DNA of 64,000 nt from Liolophura sinensis (lineage: Eukaryota > Mollusca > Polyplacophora > Chitonida > Chitonidae): contig NC_088295.1 of assembly GCF_032854445.1 (NCBI RefSeq), positions 14,123,385-14,187,384 on the forward strand, in the 5' to 3' direction. A program made the position numbers and the translations under genes. Below are positions 40,601 to 51,600 of the stretch, one piece after another; within the stretch, counting starts at the first letter, position 1, and every line of letters begins with the position of its first letter. The notes beneath the pieces are model-generated. The model made no database searches. It worked only from the letters and a program-made list of their open reading frames with translations, and had not been told where the DNA came from.

Positions 40601-41301
40601 GAAAGCTCATTCGAAAGTTTATCAGTAATCTGTAAAAGACAGGCAATATTGTGATTTTCTCAGTTTTCTTAATGTTAATCGATGGGCCTTTCTTGGATTT
40701 TTTAACACTGACACAAATCTATTAACTAATTAAATACATAAGTGTAAAGCCCACCAGTAAAGCTGTACCTAATGCTACGCACTTGACAGAAGCAGCAAGA
40801 GCTGCGGTAGATCAACAACATCATGGTTTCTGGACTGAACCATGATATCAATTTAACAGGACAATAAGAGGGTAGTATGATTATCTACAGATTCCATCAC
40901 TTATTATTATACTAGTAATCGAACAGTAATGTAGGCCGACATGTATTTTTGTAACTGAAAGAGATACAGAGCCTTTCACACACGTTTACATAGCCTATTG
41001 TAAATAGGGAATAACAATCAGTAACAGCAGCAAAAAAAATACGAAACAAAAAAAAAACCTATATACCTGGTTCGTGTTTCCCTGGGTTGTCCGACAACTC
41101 GATCACCCACAGTTTTCGCTTTTCTACCGTTTCCCCTGGTAAAGAGTAGACCCGAGAAATGTCTTCACATTTGGCACTGACGTCTTTCAGTGTTCGTTTC
41201 AAGTCATCGTAGTCGTGGTGCTTGGCCAGCTCGTACGAGAAGCATGTTTGTGTTATCGCTGAAATCAGGCACAGGCAAAAAAGGTGACAGGAATTCCACA
41301 T
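28648..41301 (-). CDS. CPE: Carboxypeptidase E-type prohormone-processing metallocarboxypeptidase (M14B)
   Basis: The enzyme removes C-terminal Lys/Arg from peptides in the secretory pathway. Nine in-phase exons are visible: 41067-41301, 35654-35862, 34040-34207, 33221-33384, 32045-32181, 31720-31859, 30315-30441, 29499-29707 and 28648-28737, giving 492 residues, against 476 in human CPE. ATG 41301 begins a hydrophobic signal peptide of roughly 24 residues. The zinc ligands are visible as the His and Glu of NMHGNE and the His of SANLHGGD. The substrate motif VDLNRVFPD and the catalytic Glu in [13 protein letters not shown] are present, as is the Tyr in [10 protein letters not shown] transthyretin-like domain starts near [20 protein letters not shown]. 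The C-terminus is a short acidic and amphipathic segment ([18 protein letters not shown]), in the style of the CPE membrane-binding tail. An intact CPN- or CPM-like role cannot be excluded, but length and tail favour CPE. Confidence 0.9.
31536..31747 (-). repeat. Duplication of the CPE exon 6 end plus donor
   Basis: On the minus strand exon 6 ends CAACTACATCCTACAG, then donor GTAAGACATGGCTGAACACC. Downstream in the intron the junction recurs as AATCCTGCAG, then GTAACACATGGCTGAACACC (donor copy at 31562), with a third, more decayed copy near 31625-31660 (ATGTAGTTGACTTGGATGTC on the plus strand). Pyrimidine-rich CACCCTCC spacers are shared between copies. Confidence 0.8.
32325..32362 (-). mobile_element. 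SINE, family 1, tail fragment
   Basis: Only the tail end remains (ATTCGATTGGTGTTTTATG). The adjoining sequence is unrelated to the SINE body. It lies in CPE intron 4. Confidence 0.5.
34340..35600 (+). repeat. Long minisatellite in CPE intron 2
   Basis: More than 25 imperfect units of about 40-50 bp are built around GTGTGGTTTGCTACATTCTA followed by TCATGAATGCATGCAGTG. Higher-order copies of several units are visible; for example, blocks around 34680-34800 and 34880-35000 are close copies. Units lacking stops create overlapping plus-strand ORFs of up to 168 codons, which are not genes. The array starts close to the exon 2 donor of CPE (35653). Confidence 0.93.
37823..37970 (+). mobile_element. 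SINE, family 1, partial
   Basis: The copy begins in the B-box type region (GAGTTCAAGTCTAGCTCATG) and continues with CATACGTGGGAAGGTCTGC, then a shortened body with CACCATAATGCTGGC and a tail of AAATAAATAAATAA. The GTTTCC-rich part of the body is deleted. Confidence 0.8.
38470..38522 (-). mobile_element. SINE, family 1, tail fragment
   Basis: TTTATTTCATTTGATTGGGG and a degraded CACCATGCAAGTATTCCAC remain of the tail and 3' body. Confidence 0.45.
39621..39827 (-). pseudogene. RAG1 N-terminal domain-like zinc-binding fragment (N-RAG-type mobile element remnant)
   Basis: A 68-codon frame opens with an ATG at 39827. It reads [13 protein letters not shown], then [20 protein letters not shown], then IYNRC. 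Vertebrate RAG1 has the same order near its N-terminus: CRICG, a spacer, FRIDVKADVDSIHP, then FCHNC. Similar modules outside vertebrates are known from N-RAG-TP elements of molluscs and related RAG1-like genes. The first Cys of the final knuckle is Tyr here, and the usual downstream continuation is missing, so I read it as a fragment of a mobile element rather than a working gene. It lies in CPE intron 1, on the same strand as CPE. Confidence 0.6.
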
Positions 41302-42695
41302 AGCTCCAGCCACTCTGTGAAGTTAAATAACAGAAAAACAAAAATATTGCGAGAGGAAGCTATCGCGGATGGTAATGACAAGCGACCAGATGTGTTCGTG
41401 TGACAGCGACAATCGCTTTTAAGCTGGGTCAACCAACTCCTGCATAATGTGGATCATTGATGTCAGAATTGGTCCGGTGACGTCACTGGCAAGGGACCTT
41501 TCATTTTTTTTTTTTTTTTTTAGCTAAAACACTTCTAACGTCTTGACTTTTTTTTATATACCTGTACTTCAGTTGCTGCTTTTCATATCTGAAATTGTTA
41601 CCAAAACGTACAGATGTTCTGTATATCAACAAACATCGAAGAGCTTATGCAAAGCTCATGGACGCTCTTATTACTTAGTGAAGTGCCCCTGTGGAAAAAT
41701 CCTCTAGGTATTTTCATGTCCCTCACAGTTAGCACAAATAATTTACGTCATCAAAAGGCTGTAATAAATTTATCCATTCTCACTAGATAACCCGAAGATC
41801 AACAAAATCCTAAGATATAAGAGAAAAAGGAAAGGAGACATGTTAAGAATCATACACACAAAGGCACGTATGAGTACTCACGTTATAAAATAAAAACTTG
41901 TAAATACTATATGAATTAATATAAAATGGATGCATGGACGAAACAGCTTTTTTATTAAATTATTCTGCTCACAAATAACATTCCCGTTATGTCAATGTTG
42001 TCTTAGACTAGATGCATTTAAATTCGTCACTGAACGTGGGAAATGTTGCCAATGATGCGATGTCTATGAATATTTGCATGTGTATACATGAGTGCGACTA
42101 CGTACGTTGCCCTTCCGATATAGGCTTTACGTTGACAAAAGCTAATAAAGAACTCCAACAAATATATAGTATGAAATAACTTTATTGAAATGTAAGTAAT
42201 AATTAATAAATAAAAGTAACAGTTCCGTACAGGGTTAAATAAACACTTTGTTTTTGTACGTTGTTAGACGTTGTAAGCACGTCGTTATGACGTCTCATTT
42301 TATGGACATTTCTATTTTTTAATTTTATCGCGGCCAGGCACTTTCATCGCGCGTGTCTTTTGTGATACGGATCGGAAGTTGGGGGGCACATGACCACTCC
42401 TTCACGTCTACAACAAAATGGCCGCCCAATGTTGAAACATTGGAGAAATTGTCACTTTTTGCCACTTCGCTAGCGACCAGTAAGGCCTAATTGTACAAAA
42501 ATAACGTCACGAAAGCTCTGCAGAAATACTCATCGTATTATACAAATACAACGAATACAAGATCACTGACAAGGATTAAAAAAATAGGCATTTTCCTATG
42601 CCATAACGTTGGGAGGACCGTTTTCTTCACCCACGCCGTTTGTTACTAAGAAGATCACGTGGTCTCTGGCTCCCGATCCGTCTTATAGAATCGCC
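41302..42695. promoter_or_regulatory. Divergent intergenic region CPE / TFAM
   Basis: This 1.4-kb region separates the CPE ATG (leftward) from the TFAM ATG (rightward). Near TFAM there is an ETS-type CGGAAGT at 42373-42379 and AAAATGGCCGCC at 42415-42426, close to a YY1-type motif. GABP/ETS sites are typical of vertebrate TFAM promoters; the assignment here is only by motif. Confidence 0.35.
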
Positions 42696-45600
42696 ATGGC
42701 GGTCAAACTTGGAAGTGTACAGAGTGGGCTTTCACTTATCAATGCTCTGTTCAGGATAGGCTCATCGAAATGTATCAGGTCGGTTTAGCGGTAAAGATAT
42801 AAATAAAAAAATAGTGCAACCTGAAGAGTGGGTCTGCATAGCCTTCCCAAGCTCCTAATGTAGTTAAAAATATCCATGTATGCCTGGCTTGAGCAGTTGA
42901 CTATTGGGTGTTGTTGTTGTTGCTTTTGCATAACCGCCAACTTACCAACGGTCTTTCTCAAAACATATTCCCTTGTAGGGACGGGGAAGGGCTTGGTTTC
43001 CTTTGCAGGGCATTGCCATTCCCATTGATTAATGTCAGTAATGGCTGAACTTTTCATGACAAGTCCGAGTATACTAGTTAGTTCAGAAATATTTGGGACA
43101 CACCATAAGGTAACACCGAAAAACTCCAACTCCTTTTCTTATGTTGGCCTAGCGTCGTAGGAGTCTCGAAGCTAACAGTATTAATTTCGTATGCAACGAA
43201 GGCGAATTCTCTTTGCTATTGAACAAGCCTTGTGCAAATAAAAGATGCCGACTTAAATACCTGCTTTTTGCACCCGTGTCACCACAACCATATGTCCTAG
43301 TCGCTTTAGAATAGATTTATTATTGCCATGAAGGCTTCCACAGTGCATGCTTCTCTGCCATGGCTGCCATGTTGAGCAGCTACATGTAGGCCTACACCGA
43401 GGTCGTGCATCATAGTGGAGCAGTTGGAAGATGGCAGCCAGGACCAAGGAATGTGTGCCATGGAAGCCGTCATGGCTATAATAAATATATTTTAAAGCGA
43501 GGAGGGGCATATGGTGGCGGTGCGATGGGTGCAGAAAGCAGGTCTTTATCTTGGTGTCTTTTATTTGCATCAGACTTGTTCAATAACAAAGGGAATCGGC
43601 CTGGACCTCCGTTGAGTATGAAATCAATACTGTTAACATCGAGACTCCAATGACACTAGGCCAATATAAGAAAAGGAGTTGGAGTTTTTTGGGGCTAGCC
43701 ATAAGCATGGCTGCTCTTCCTCTAGTCATAGACCGCGTCTATCACTGTTGTCGTGAAGAACATATTGCAATGCAAATAAGCACTCCACATACTGGTTAAA
43801 TCCACACTATAAGTTAACGTGTCCTCCCCCCATTGCCACACACAATTTTGCAATGGTAATCCAATAAAGTATTGTTTCTCAGGAGAAAAGAGTCCAGACC
43901 ATGCTGTCACTTGGGATTTAAGACAACTGCCATTTGCCTCGTTCTTTGACAGTCTCTCGCAAACCCTTGAATCGTTGCCAACAGTTGATTGTGGTTCAAA
44001 ACTATGATACTGTAGGCCAGGTCGTACTATATGCATATGTTATCCCATAATATTACCTTATGTAATAAAATAAACAGAAAAAAATGGCGGTGTGTTCAAA
44101 TAAATCACTAATCTGAGTGCTGACATTTTGAAGAATTCTATCCACATTGTGGATAGTTTTAACAAACTATTGGCAGTGTGAGACTCCAAGGACACCACAA
44201 AGAACAAATGATTGTAAAACTAATAGAGTAATGCGTTATTTCTAACATCGATGAAACCTTGTTTCTGTCCTTGTCCTTTAAAATAATGACATTGTTGGAA
44301 AAGAAAAACTACAAAATCCGCTTAGGCATTTTTGATAAGACACCTGTGTCAAATGCAGTCTCATCATGGTTTCATCCAGTAGGCGCTCCCTTAGTTCTCA
44401 CAGTCAAACATTCTGCTCTGCACTGCTTATTTATCATTGGCCAGTGTTTGATAAATCAAACTATTTGACTATCAGATATCACAATCAGAGTTTTGCTGCA
44501 TTTAATACTTGAACCATCGGAAAAACCATAACCCAAACTGCATAAACCTTCACATATGAATAACCGTAAGCGATAAACACAGATACTGGTATAGAAAATA
44601 TAGCATTATTGTGAAGCATTCAGTATGGTCAGTTGTACTTGATGACATGAAGACTTTGGGTTGTTCTTTAAATAATCCTGAAGTCAAGTACAGTATTTCT
44701 ATTAAATGGAAGTGAAATCCCAGAACACAGTATTAGGGGATTCTGCCACAGTAAAAGTTGATTCAAAGATGTAACTAGTTGCTTGTCATATCTGTTGCTA
44801 AGTAGTTTGTGAGTATAGGGAGCATCTATAAGGTAAACATTGAAAGGTTTTTGGAGACAAAGTTGATCTGTTAATTTCTCGTAGGTTGATTGGCTTACAT
44901 TGTATTTCATTTAATTTTGTGAAAAATGTATTATGGATTTATTTCACAGGTATGGCATGTGTCAGTTACTCTGGATGTTATTTATTGAAAAAAAATCAGG
45001 TCCTCTGAAGACCTGATTTAGTCTTCAAATTGATTTAAAATTAATACAAATTAATGAAAAAACATATGAAGAAAAAAAACGGTCAGATATTACAGTGTGC
45101 ATTTCCATTTCAGGCCAGCATGCGAGACAACAAATTTGTGTCGATACTTTGGCAGTAATAAGCTACAGCCACCAAAAAGGCCTCTTACAGCTTTTTTCGA
45201 TTTTCTTGGACAAAAAAGGGATGAAATCAAACTTAACAATCCAGGTAAGGACTACAGTGTTCTGCCATTTTGATCTTTTGTTGGTGTGTTTTTGGTTTCC
45301 AGGTTTATTGCTAAGCCATGCAGAAGGATGACTTGACTTGTACTGGTGATGTACCTTTGTTATTAATTCTTCTACCTCTAGCAGGGTGGCTAGAAATGGA
45401 CTGCATAACTTTTGCCATAATTTGAAGCCTAATAATTTATCAAACCACTTTATATTTTCTACTTTTACAATTATTATTTACAGTCAAAAAACGTAAGGAA
45501 GCCTCAAGCATTTTAGACTATTGCCATTCTTCTGTCTCTGTCGGGACAGATTAGAGAAGCCCATAGTTTGTTCACTGAATTAGTAGGTCTCATCAAGGTA

Positions 45601-48600
45601 CCCTGACATTTCAGCTCTACCCCATTCTACTGTTACAGGTGCCAAAGTTCAAGAGGTGGCAGCCATTGCTGGGCAGATGTGGAAGACAATCAGTGAAGAA
45701 GAGAAGAAGGTAAATGTAGGGTTAGAGTGAAAGCCAGTTGTTGAGTTACATCAGCAGAGTGCTGTCCCATTTTATTGAGGTATTTTGCTTTGCAAAGGTG
45801 TAGAGGTGCTTTGTGAAGTTTAATGTCTGGAGTTATATTGAACATTAAAGAAAGAGAACTTTCACAGATGAAATTAAATCTTCTTAAAACATATCTTTTA
45901 TGTAGCTAGATGTTTTAAACAGCAGAATTACATTTTGACAGTAATGCTATTACCAGTGTTAAAGAATAGATAAGAGTATAAATTAACTCTGTTGTACAGG
46001 TGTGATGTCAGCATACAAAGGTATGTCGCCCCATTGTCAGTACATCTGACATGAAGATTCCAACTTTATTTTCCTAATGCTGTGTAATACTCTTGATTAC
46101 AACATAAACCAATGAAATAAGTAAGAGGGTCTTATGGGTGTTCTGATTTTTTCTGAATTTAATTCTATTTACATCAGCTACAAAGCCAAATACCATAACT
46201 AAATAATTGTCACAGTGACGAAAAACATCAAAATGAATAGAATTTAATAAATGTCTATGTGCGATACCACAGGCTCTGCAGGATCGAGCCCATCGGCGGA
46301 TGGAAGCGTACAAAGTTCAGCGTCTACAGTTTCTGGATCAGTTGACACCAGCAGAGAGAGAAGAATTGGTTGTCTCGCAACGGGAACACAGGCGAAAGAG
46401 GAAACACAGGAGGCATGTATTGGTGCGTACACAAATAGTCCATGTGGTAGCTAAATACATGTACATTGTTATTTGTTTGTATCCCTGGCATAAGAAAAAT
46501 TAATCCAGCTAATCCCGCATTTCAAATGCATTCATTTTTCCTCCATTTATATCCCTGTTTATCAGTCTTGGAATTAGCAGGGATGGGAGTTTTTGTTTTG
46601 CCAAGGGTTGATTTTGTAATTCGTGTAAACTTGATTCAAAGATATTGGGTGGGAGAGGGTATGCGGAAGAGCGACAACGTTTTCTCGGTGGCATCACAGT
46701 TTTGTGATTGTACCGTATCAACAACAATGTTCTTCATTCGTAATGTAGCTTTGTCACATTGTGATTGGTTGAGAAGTGCTTGTTATCCAATCAGAATTTG
46801 CGTTACTAATTTCCGCGTCAGTACAAAACTGTGTTTAGTGTTATCTGCATGAAAAAATTCGCGTAAAAATGGTCAAATTTCTGAGTTAAGAAAATGAGGT
46901 AAAATAGTTTGACAGCATTGTGAAAAAGAAATTCTGATGGGCTTGGCTGGAAAGATCTGTGACTGTTAAGTTGAAAGTAGGAAAAAACATCAAGGGAGTA
47001 GTAGAAAAGTTGATAGGTTTCATCTCGATAAGAGTGACAAAGTTGTTGGTGCTTTTTTCAAAAATGCGTGGACTGCTTATGCCTTTGTGCAAAACATATG
47101 CTGAAGATACTTCCACTGGATAACAGGTTGTTGAGATGTCTGTCTTCTCTCGACTCTGCAGTCCGAGGACACACTGTCACAGCTTCACACTATTTCTGAA
47201 GCCTTTCCTGACAGAAGATCTGCTAGGCAAGCTTGATTTAGAAATCCACAGCTACCAGGTGGGCTCCAACATTAAGTCATTTGAAGGACAGAGGGTTGAT
47301 GCTTGGTGGGCATCAGTCATCAGCTCAAAGAGATACCCGGCTCCATACACCATGGCTGTTGTATGACTTAGTTGCTTCCATGGGCCCAGAGTTGAGCCCT
47401 CCTTTAACTTAATGGGTGATATTGAAGATATCAGATCAGTCAGAATGAAGTTCAGTACTGTCTAGACAGTAAAATACGTACTTAAGATCAGAAATTCTAC
47501 CTCCCTTCAACTCTTCAAAAAAAGTAGACGTCAGACATGATCCAGTTGATGGGAAATTGTGTTGGAACTTTAAGAATGCAGCCAGTTTTTACACGAAGGA
47601 AAAAGCTGAGAAAAAGAAGAGAAAACAAGAACAACAAATAGCCCTGTGCCAGCTACAGTGAGCAAAGGAGAGCCAGGCTGAGCAGAAGAAAACAATTGAA
47701 CAGGCAGCTAAAGCTGCTAGACAAGCACATCAGAAAGCCCAAAAGCAAAAAGCAGCTAACCAACTTCATAAATTATTGACTTTTGAATCTGAAAGTATGT
47801 TGTGACTGACTTTCAACAAGGTGCAAGATATAATTTAATTGTTTTCAATGTATGGGCCATAAATTGGAATGGACAAAGGCCAAGGCTTGTGTACATAAGT
47901 AGAAAGTAATCTCTTACCTTGCCATAAATATGAATGCAATTGGGTTGCCTGATAAATCTTGATTTCAGGCTATACATGAACATGCATAGATTTATGTTGT
48001 CTTCTTTGGATGTTTTCCTGTATATAGTGGTAACATAGGTTCATAAAAGCTTAAATGCCTAGAGCTTCAGGGAACTTTGTCGCCTTGGACCCTCCACCAG
48101 CCTCCTACCTGTACCCGGTTTGTGGCCGGTGTCCCCCAGACCCCCGACTAATTTCAGCTGATTTTTCAAAAATTCATTCTTATCCCAGAATTAGGTTGCA
48201 GTTGTGAAGAAATGTTCAGGATACACAGTTTCCACGTTTTTTTTTTGCTGAGGGTATAGAAATATTTTTGTGATTTCTGCTCTGTTAATGTTTGTGTGAT
48301 GTTTTGTTTTCTTTCTCAGGAGTTGCACAAACTGGGAAAACCTAAACGACCAGTTTCCCCATTCTTTGTGTTTGTACGGGCCAGTCAGGTGGAGAGAGGG
48401 GATGCTCCCATACAGGTAACTGTTAGTCAGACTGGGGAGACCTCCATGACCAGTATTACCATACTTTGTGTTTGTACGGGCCAGTCAGGTAAAGAGGGGA
48501 TGCTCCCATACAAGTAACTGTTAGTCAAACTGGGGAAACCTCCATGACCAGTATTACCATACTTTGTGTTTGTACGGGCCAGTCAGGTAAAGAGGGGATG

Positions 48601-51600
48601 CTCCCATACAAGTAACTGTTAGTCAAACTGGGGAAACCTCCACGACCATTATCCCCATTCTTTGTGTTTGTACGGGCCAGTCAGGTGGAGAGAGGGGATG
48701 CTCCCATACAGGTAACTGTTAGTCAAACTGGGGAGACCTCCATGACCAGTATTACCATACTTTGTGTTTGTACGGCCCAGTCAGGTAAAGAGGGGATGCT
48801 CCCATACAAGTAACTGTTAGTCAAACTGGGGAAACCTCCACGACCAGTATTGCCATACTTTGTGTTTGTACGGGCCAGTCAGGTAAAGAGGGGATGCTCC
48901 CATACAGGTAACTGTTAGTCAAACTGGGGAAACCTCCACAACCAGTATTGCCATACTTTGTGTTTGTACGGGCCAGTCAGGTAAAGAGGGGATGCTCCCA
49001 TACAAGTAACTGTTAGTCAAACTGGGGAAACCTCCACGACCAGTATTACCATACTTTGTGTTTGTACGGCCCAGTCAGGTAAAGAGGGGATGCTCCCATA
49101 CAGGTAACTGTTAGTCAAACTTGGGAAACCTCCACGACCAGTATTGCCATACTTTGTGTTTGTACGGCCCAGTCAGGTAAAGAGGGGATGCTCCCATACA
49201 AGTAACTGTTAGTCAAACTGGGGAAACCTCCACGACCAGTATTACCATACTTTGTGTTTGTACGGGCCAGTCAGGTAAAGAGGGGATGCTCCCATACAAG
49301 TAACTGTTAGTCAAACTGGGGAAACCTCCACGACCAGTATTGCCATACTTTGTGTTTGTACGGGCCAGTCAGGTAAAGAGGGGATGCTCCCATACAAGTA
49401 ACTGTTAGTCAAACTGGGGAAACCTCCACGACCAGTATTGCCATACTTTGTGTTTGTACGGGCCAGTCAGGTAAAGAGGGGATGCTCCCATACAGGTAAC
49501 TGTTAGTCAAACTGGGGAAACCTCCACGACCATTATCCCCATTCTTTGTGTTTGTGCGGGCCAATCAGGTAGAGATGGATGCTCCCATACAGGTAACTGT
49601 TAGTCATACTGTGGAAACCTGAACGACCAGTATTTTTATACTTTGTGTTTGTATGGGCCAGTCAGGTAAAGAGGGGATGCTCCCATACAGGTAACTGTTA
49701 GTCAAACTGGGAAAACCCAAACAACCATTATCCCCATTCTTTGTGTTTGTGCGGGCCAGTCAGGTGGAGAGAGGGTATGCTCCCATAACAGTTGAATGGG
49801 GAAAACCCATCTTCATTTAATCAAGCATTTAATCATTGTCTACCTTGATTTACTGAGCCACATTAACTCTTCATAGCCCTGAACTTTCCTTCATAAATAT
49901 GCATGATCCATGGTCCAATCAGATTTCACCTCATTTATTGACACTGACAGGAGTTAAAAGCAACATGGTATGTGGCTGTAGTGAGAAGTATGCAGTGTGT
50001 GGAATATTTCACAATAGACAAATAGAAGTGCTGGCAAAAAAAATAACTCCCTGCACATCGACCTGTTAAGGGTTATTGTGGGGATGATTATTTTGAAGCA
50101 AAATAGGCTTGATAAAAATTAGTGGCAAAACAACAATAGACAAATAGAAGTGCTGGCAAAAAAAATAACTTCTTGCACATCGACCTGTTAAGGGTTATTG
50201 TGGGGATGATTATTTTGAAGCAAAATAGGCTTGATAAAAATAGTGGCAAACCAACAGTCAGCTGTTCAGCCTCTTTTGCTATCACGGGTGTTGCCTACTA
50301 GTGGGGGAACTTTTCAGTGAAAGCACATCGATGTACGTTCTTATTGCTCATTGCTGTTGAATTATGTTGTGTCAAGGAATAAATCAGATCTGAACGTTCA
50401 TGTATTTACTTCAAAACAAGGAAATACACATTCACTCATGACCAACAATTGGCTGAAAATGCCCTGGTGGAAGTATGCGCACAGCCATTGGCTGTTCATA
50501 CACACTGTAAAACAAGGGTGATAACGAAGCCTATAGCAAGTATCAGCCTTGCGAACAGGAAGATGGGTAAACCTAGAGGACAAGCATCCTCATTCTTTGT
50601 GTTTATATGTGCCGCTCAGGTGGATGGAGGGGACACTCCTGTACAGGTAACGGTCTGTCAAACTGGGAAAACCTTAACAGCCAGTATCCCCAACAGGTAA
50701 AGCGTTGGTCCTGGCAGGTAGGATTTCTGATCCGTGTATTATGCTCAGATAGGCTGCATAGCTAATGTATCCAGTGAACCCCCTCATCTTATGATTAATG
50801 TATATTAACAGTTCATCCAGAAGCCTTATGTCCGTATCATTGACTTCCTGTTGATGTTTTCTGTTTTCTTAGCAGTTTGTGAAAGGGTTGGCAGAAAGAT
50901 GGAAAATGATGCCTGAAGAAGAAAAAGAGGTACACTTTATTTATTTATTTGTTGGTGTATTATGCCGTACTCAAGAATATATCTCTTAAATGGCCAGCAT
51001 TATGGTGAGATGGCATAATGGGAGGTGGATTTTGATGTAGTGTACATGTACATTTATCGACGAATTTGTGCTGAATTATTGCTATGAAGGTGAGACAGTT
51101 GATTCTCAGTGTTGGGAACAGAAAAATCTTTTCCTCATGGGAGGTTTTCTAATGATAGCTGGTTATCATCAGTGGAAGGCAGAAATCAAAGCTCCTAGTA
51201 GATGGCCACTGAAAAGCATTTTTAGATGTTCCTTTTCTTTTTGATTAACCGGCCCCGATGGCTTAGTAGAGTGTCAGCTTTGGGTCAATCCTGGATCGGG
51301 TCAGACTTTAAAAAAGAGGAAGTTGTAGAGGTTCAGCATTAAGGGGATATTGCAATGACTGGTTGACCCGTCTCAGTATAATGCCTTAGGTAAGTCGTCT
51401 CAGTGAAGCACCAATAGAAAAAGAAGAGTGGTGGAAATCCATTCTGCAACAAGGAGGCACATTACAAGTACATGCATTTTAAGGACTCGCGCTTTGTCAT
51501 ATGACTGAAAACTTGTAAAGTGCAACATTAAACCCAAAGCACTCACTCACTATTTTGTGATACAATATTCTTGGTACATTTCAAATTTTGAACACGCGAC

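Larger units (their letters stand above)
35863..41066. other. CPE intron 1
   Basis: This 5.2-kb intron contains two SINE fragments (37823-37970 and 38470-38522) and the RAG1 N-terminal-like fragment at 39621-39827. The rest is AT-rich with short chance ORFs. GC content rises locally around 39240-40350, where inserted DNA is suspected. Confidence 0.55.

Noticed and set aside
41299-41313. A CPE start 12 bases upstream of ATG 41301
   Set aside because: The upstream codon is GTG; the ATG at 41301 directly precedes a good signal peptide.
46466-46852. A 128-codon plus-strand ORF in TFAM intron 4
   Set aside because: Low-complexity, hydrophobic and Cys-rich translation without motifs; no sign that it is coding.
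48416-49800. CRISPR-like regularly spaced repeats
   Set aside because: The whole 98-bp unit is repeated without unique spacers and is derived from a TFAM exon; the host is an animal.
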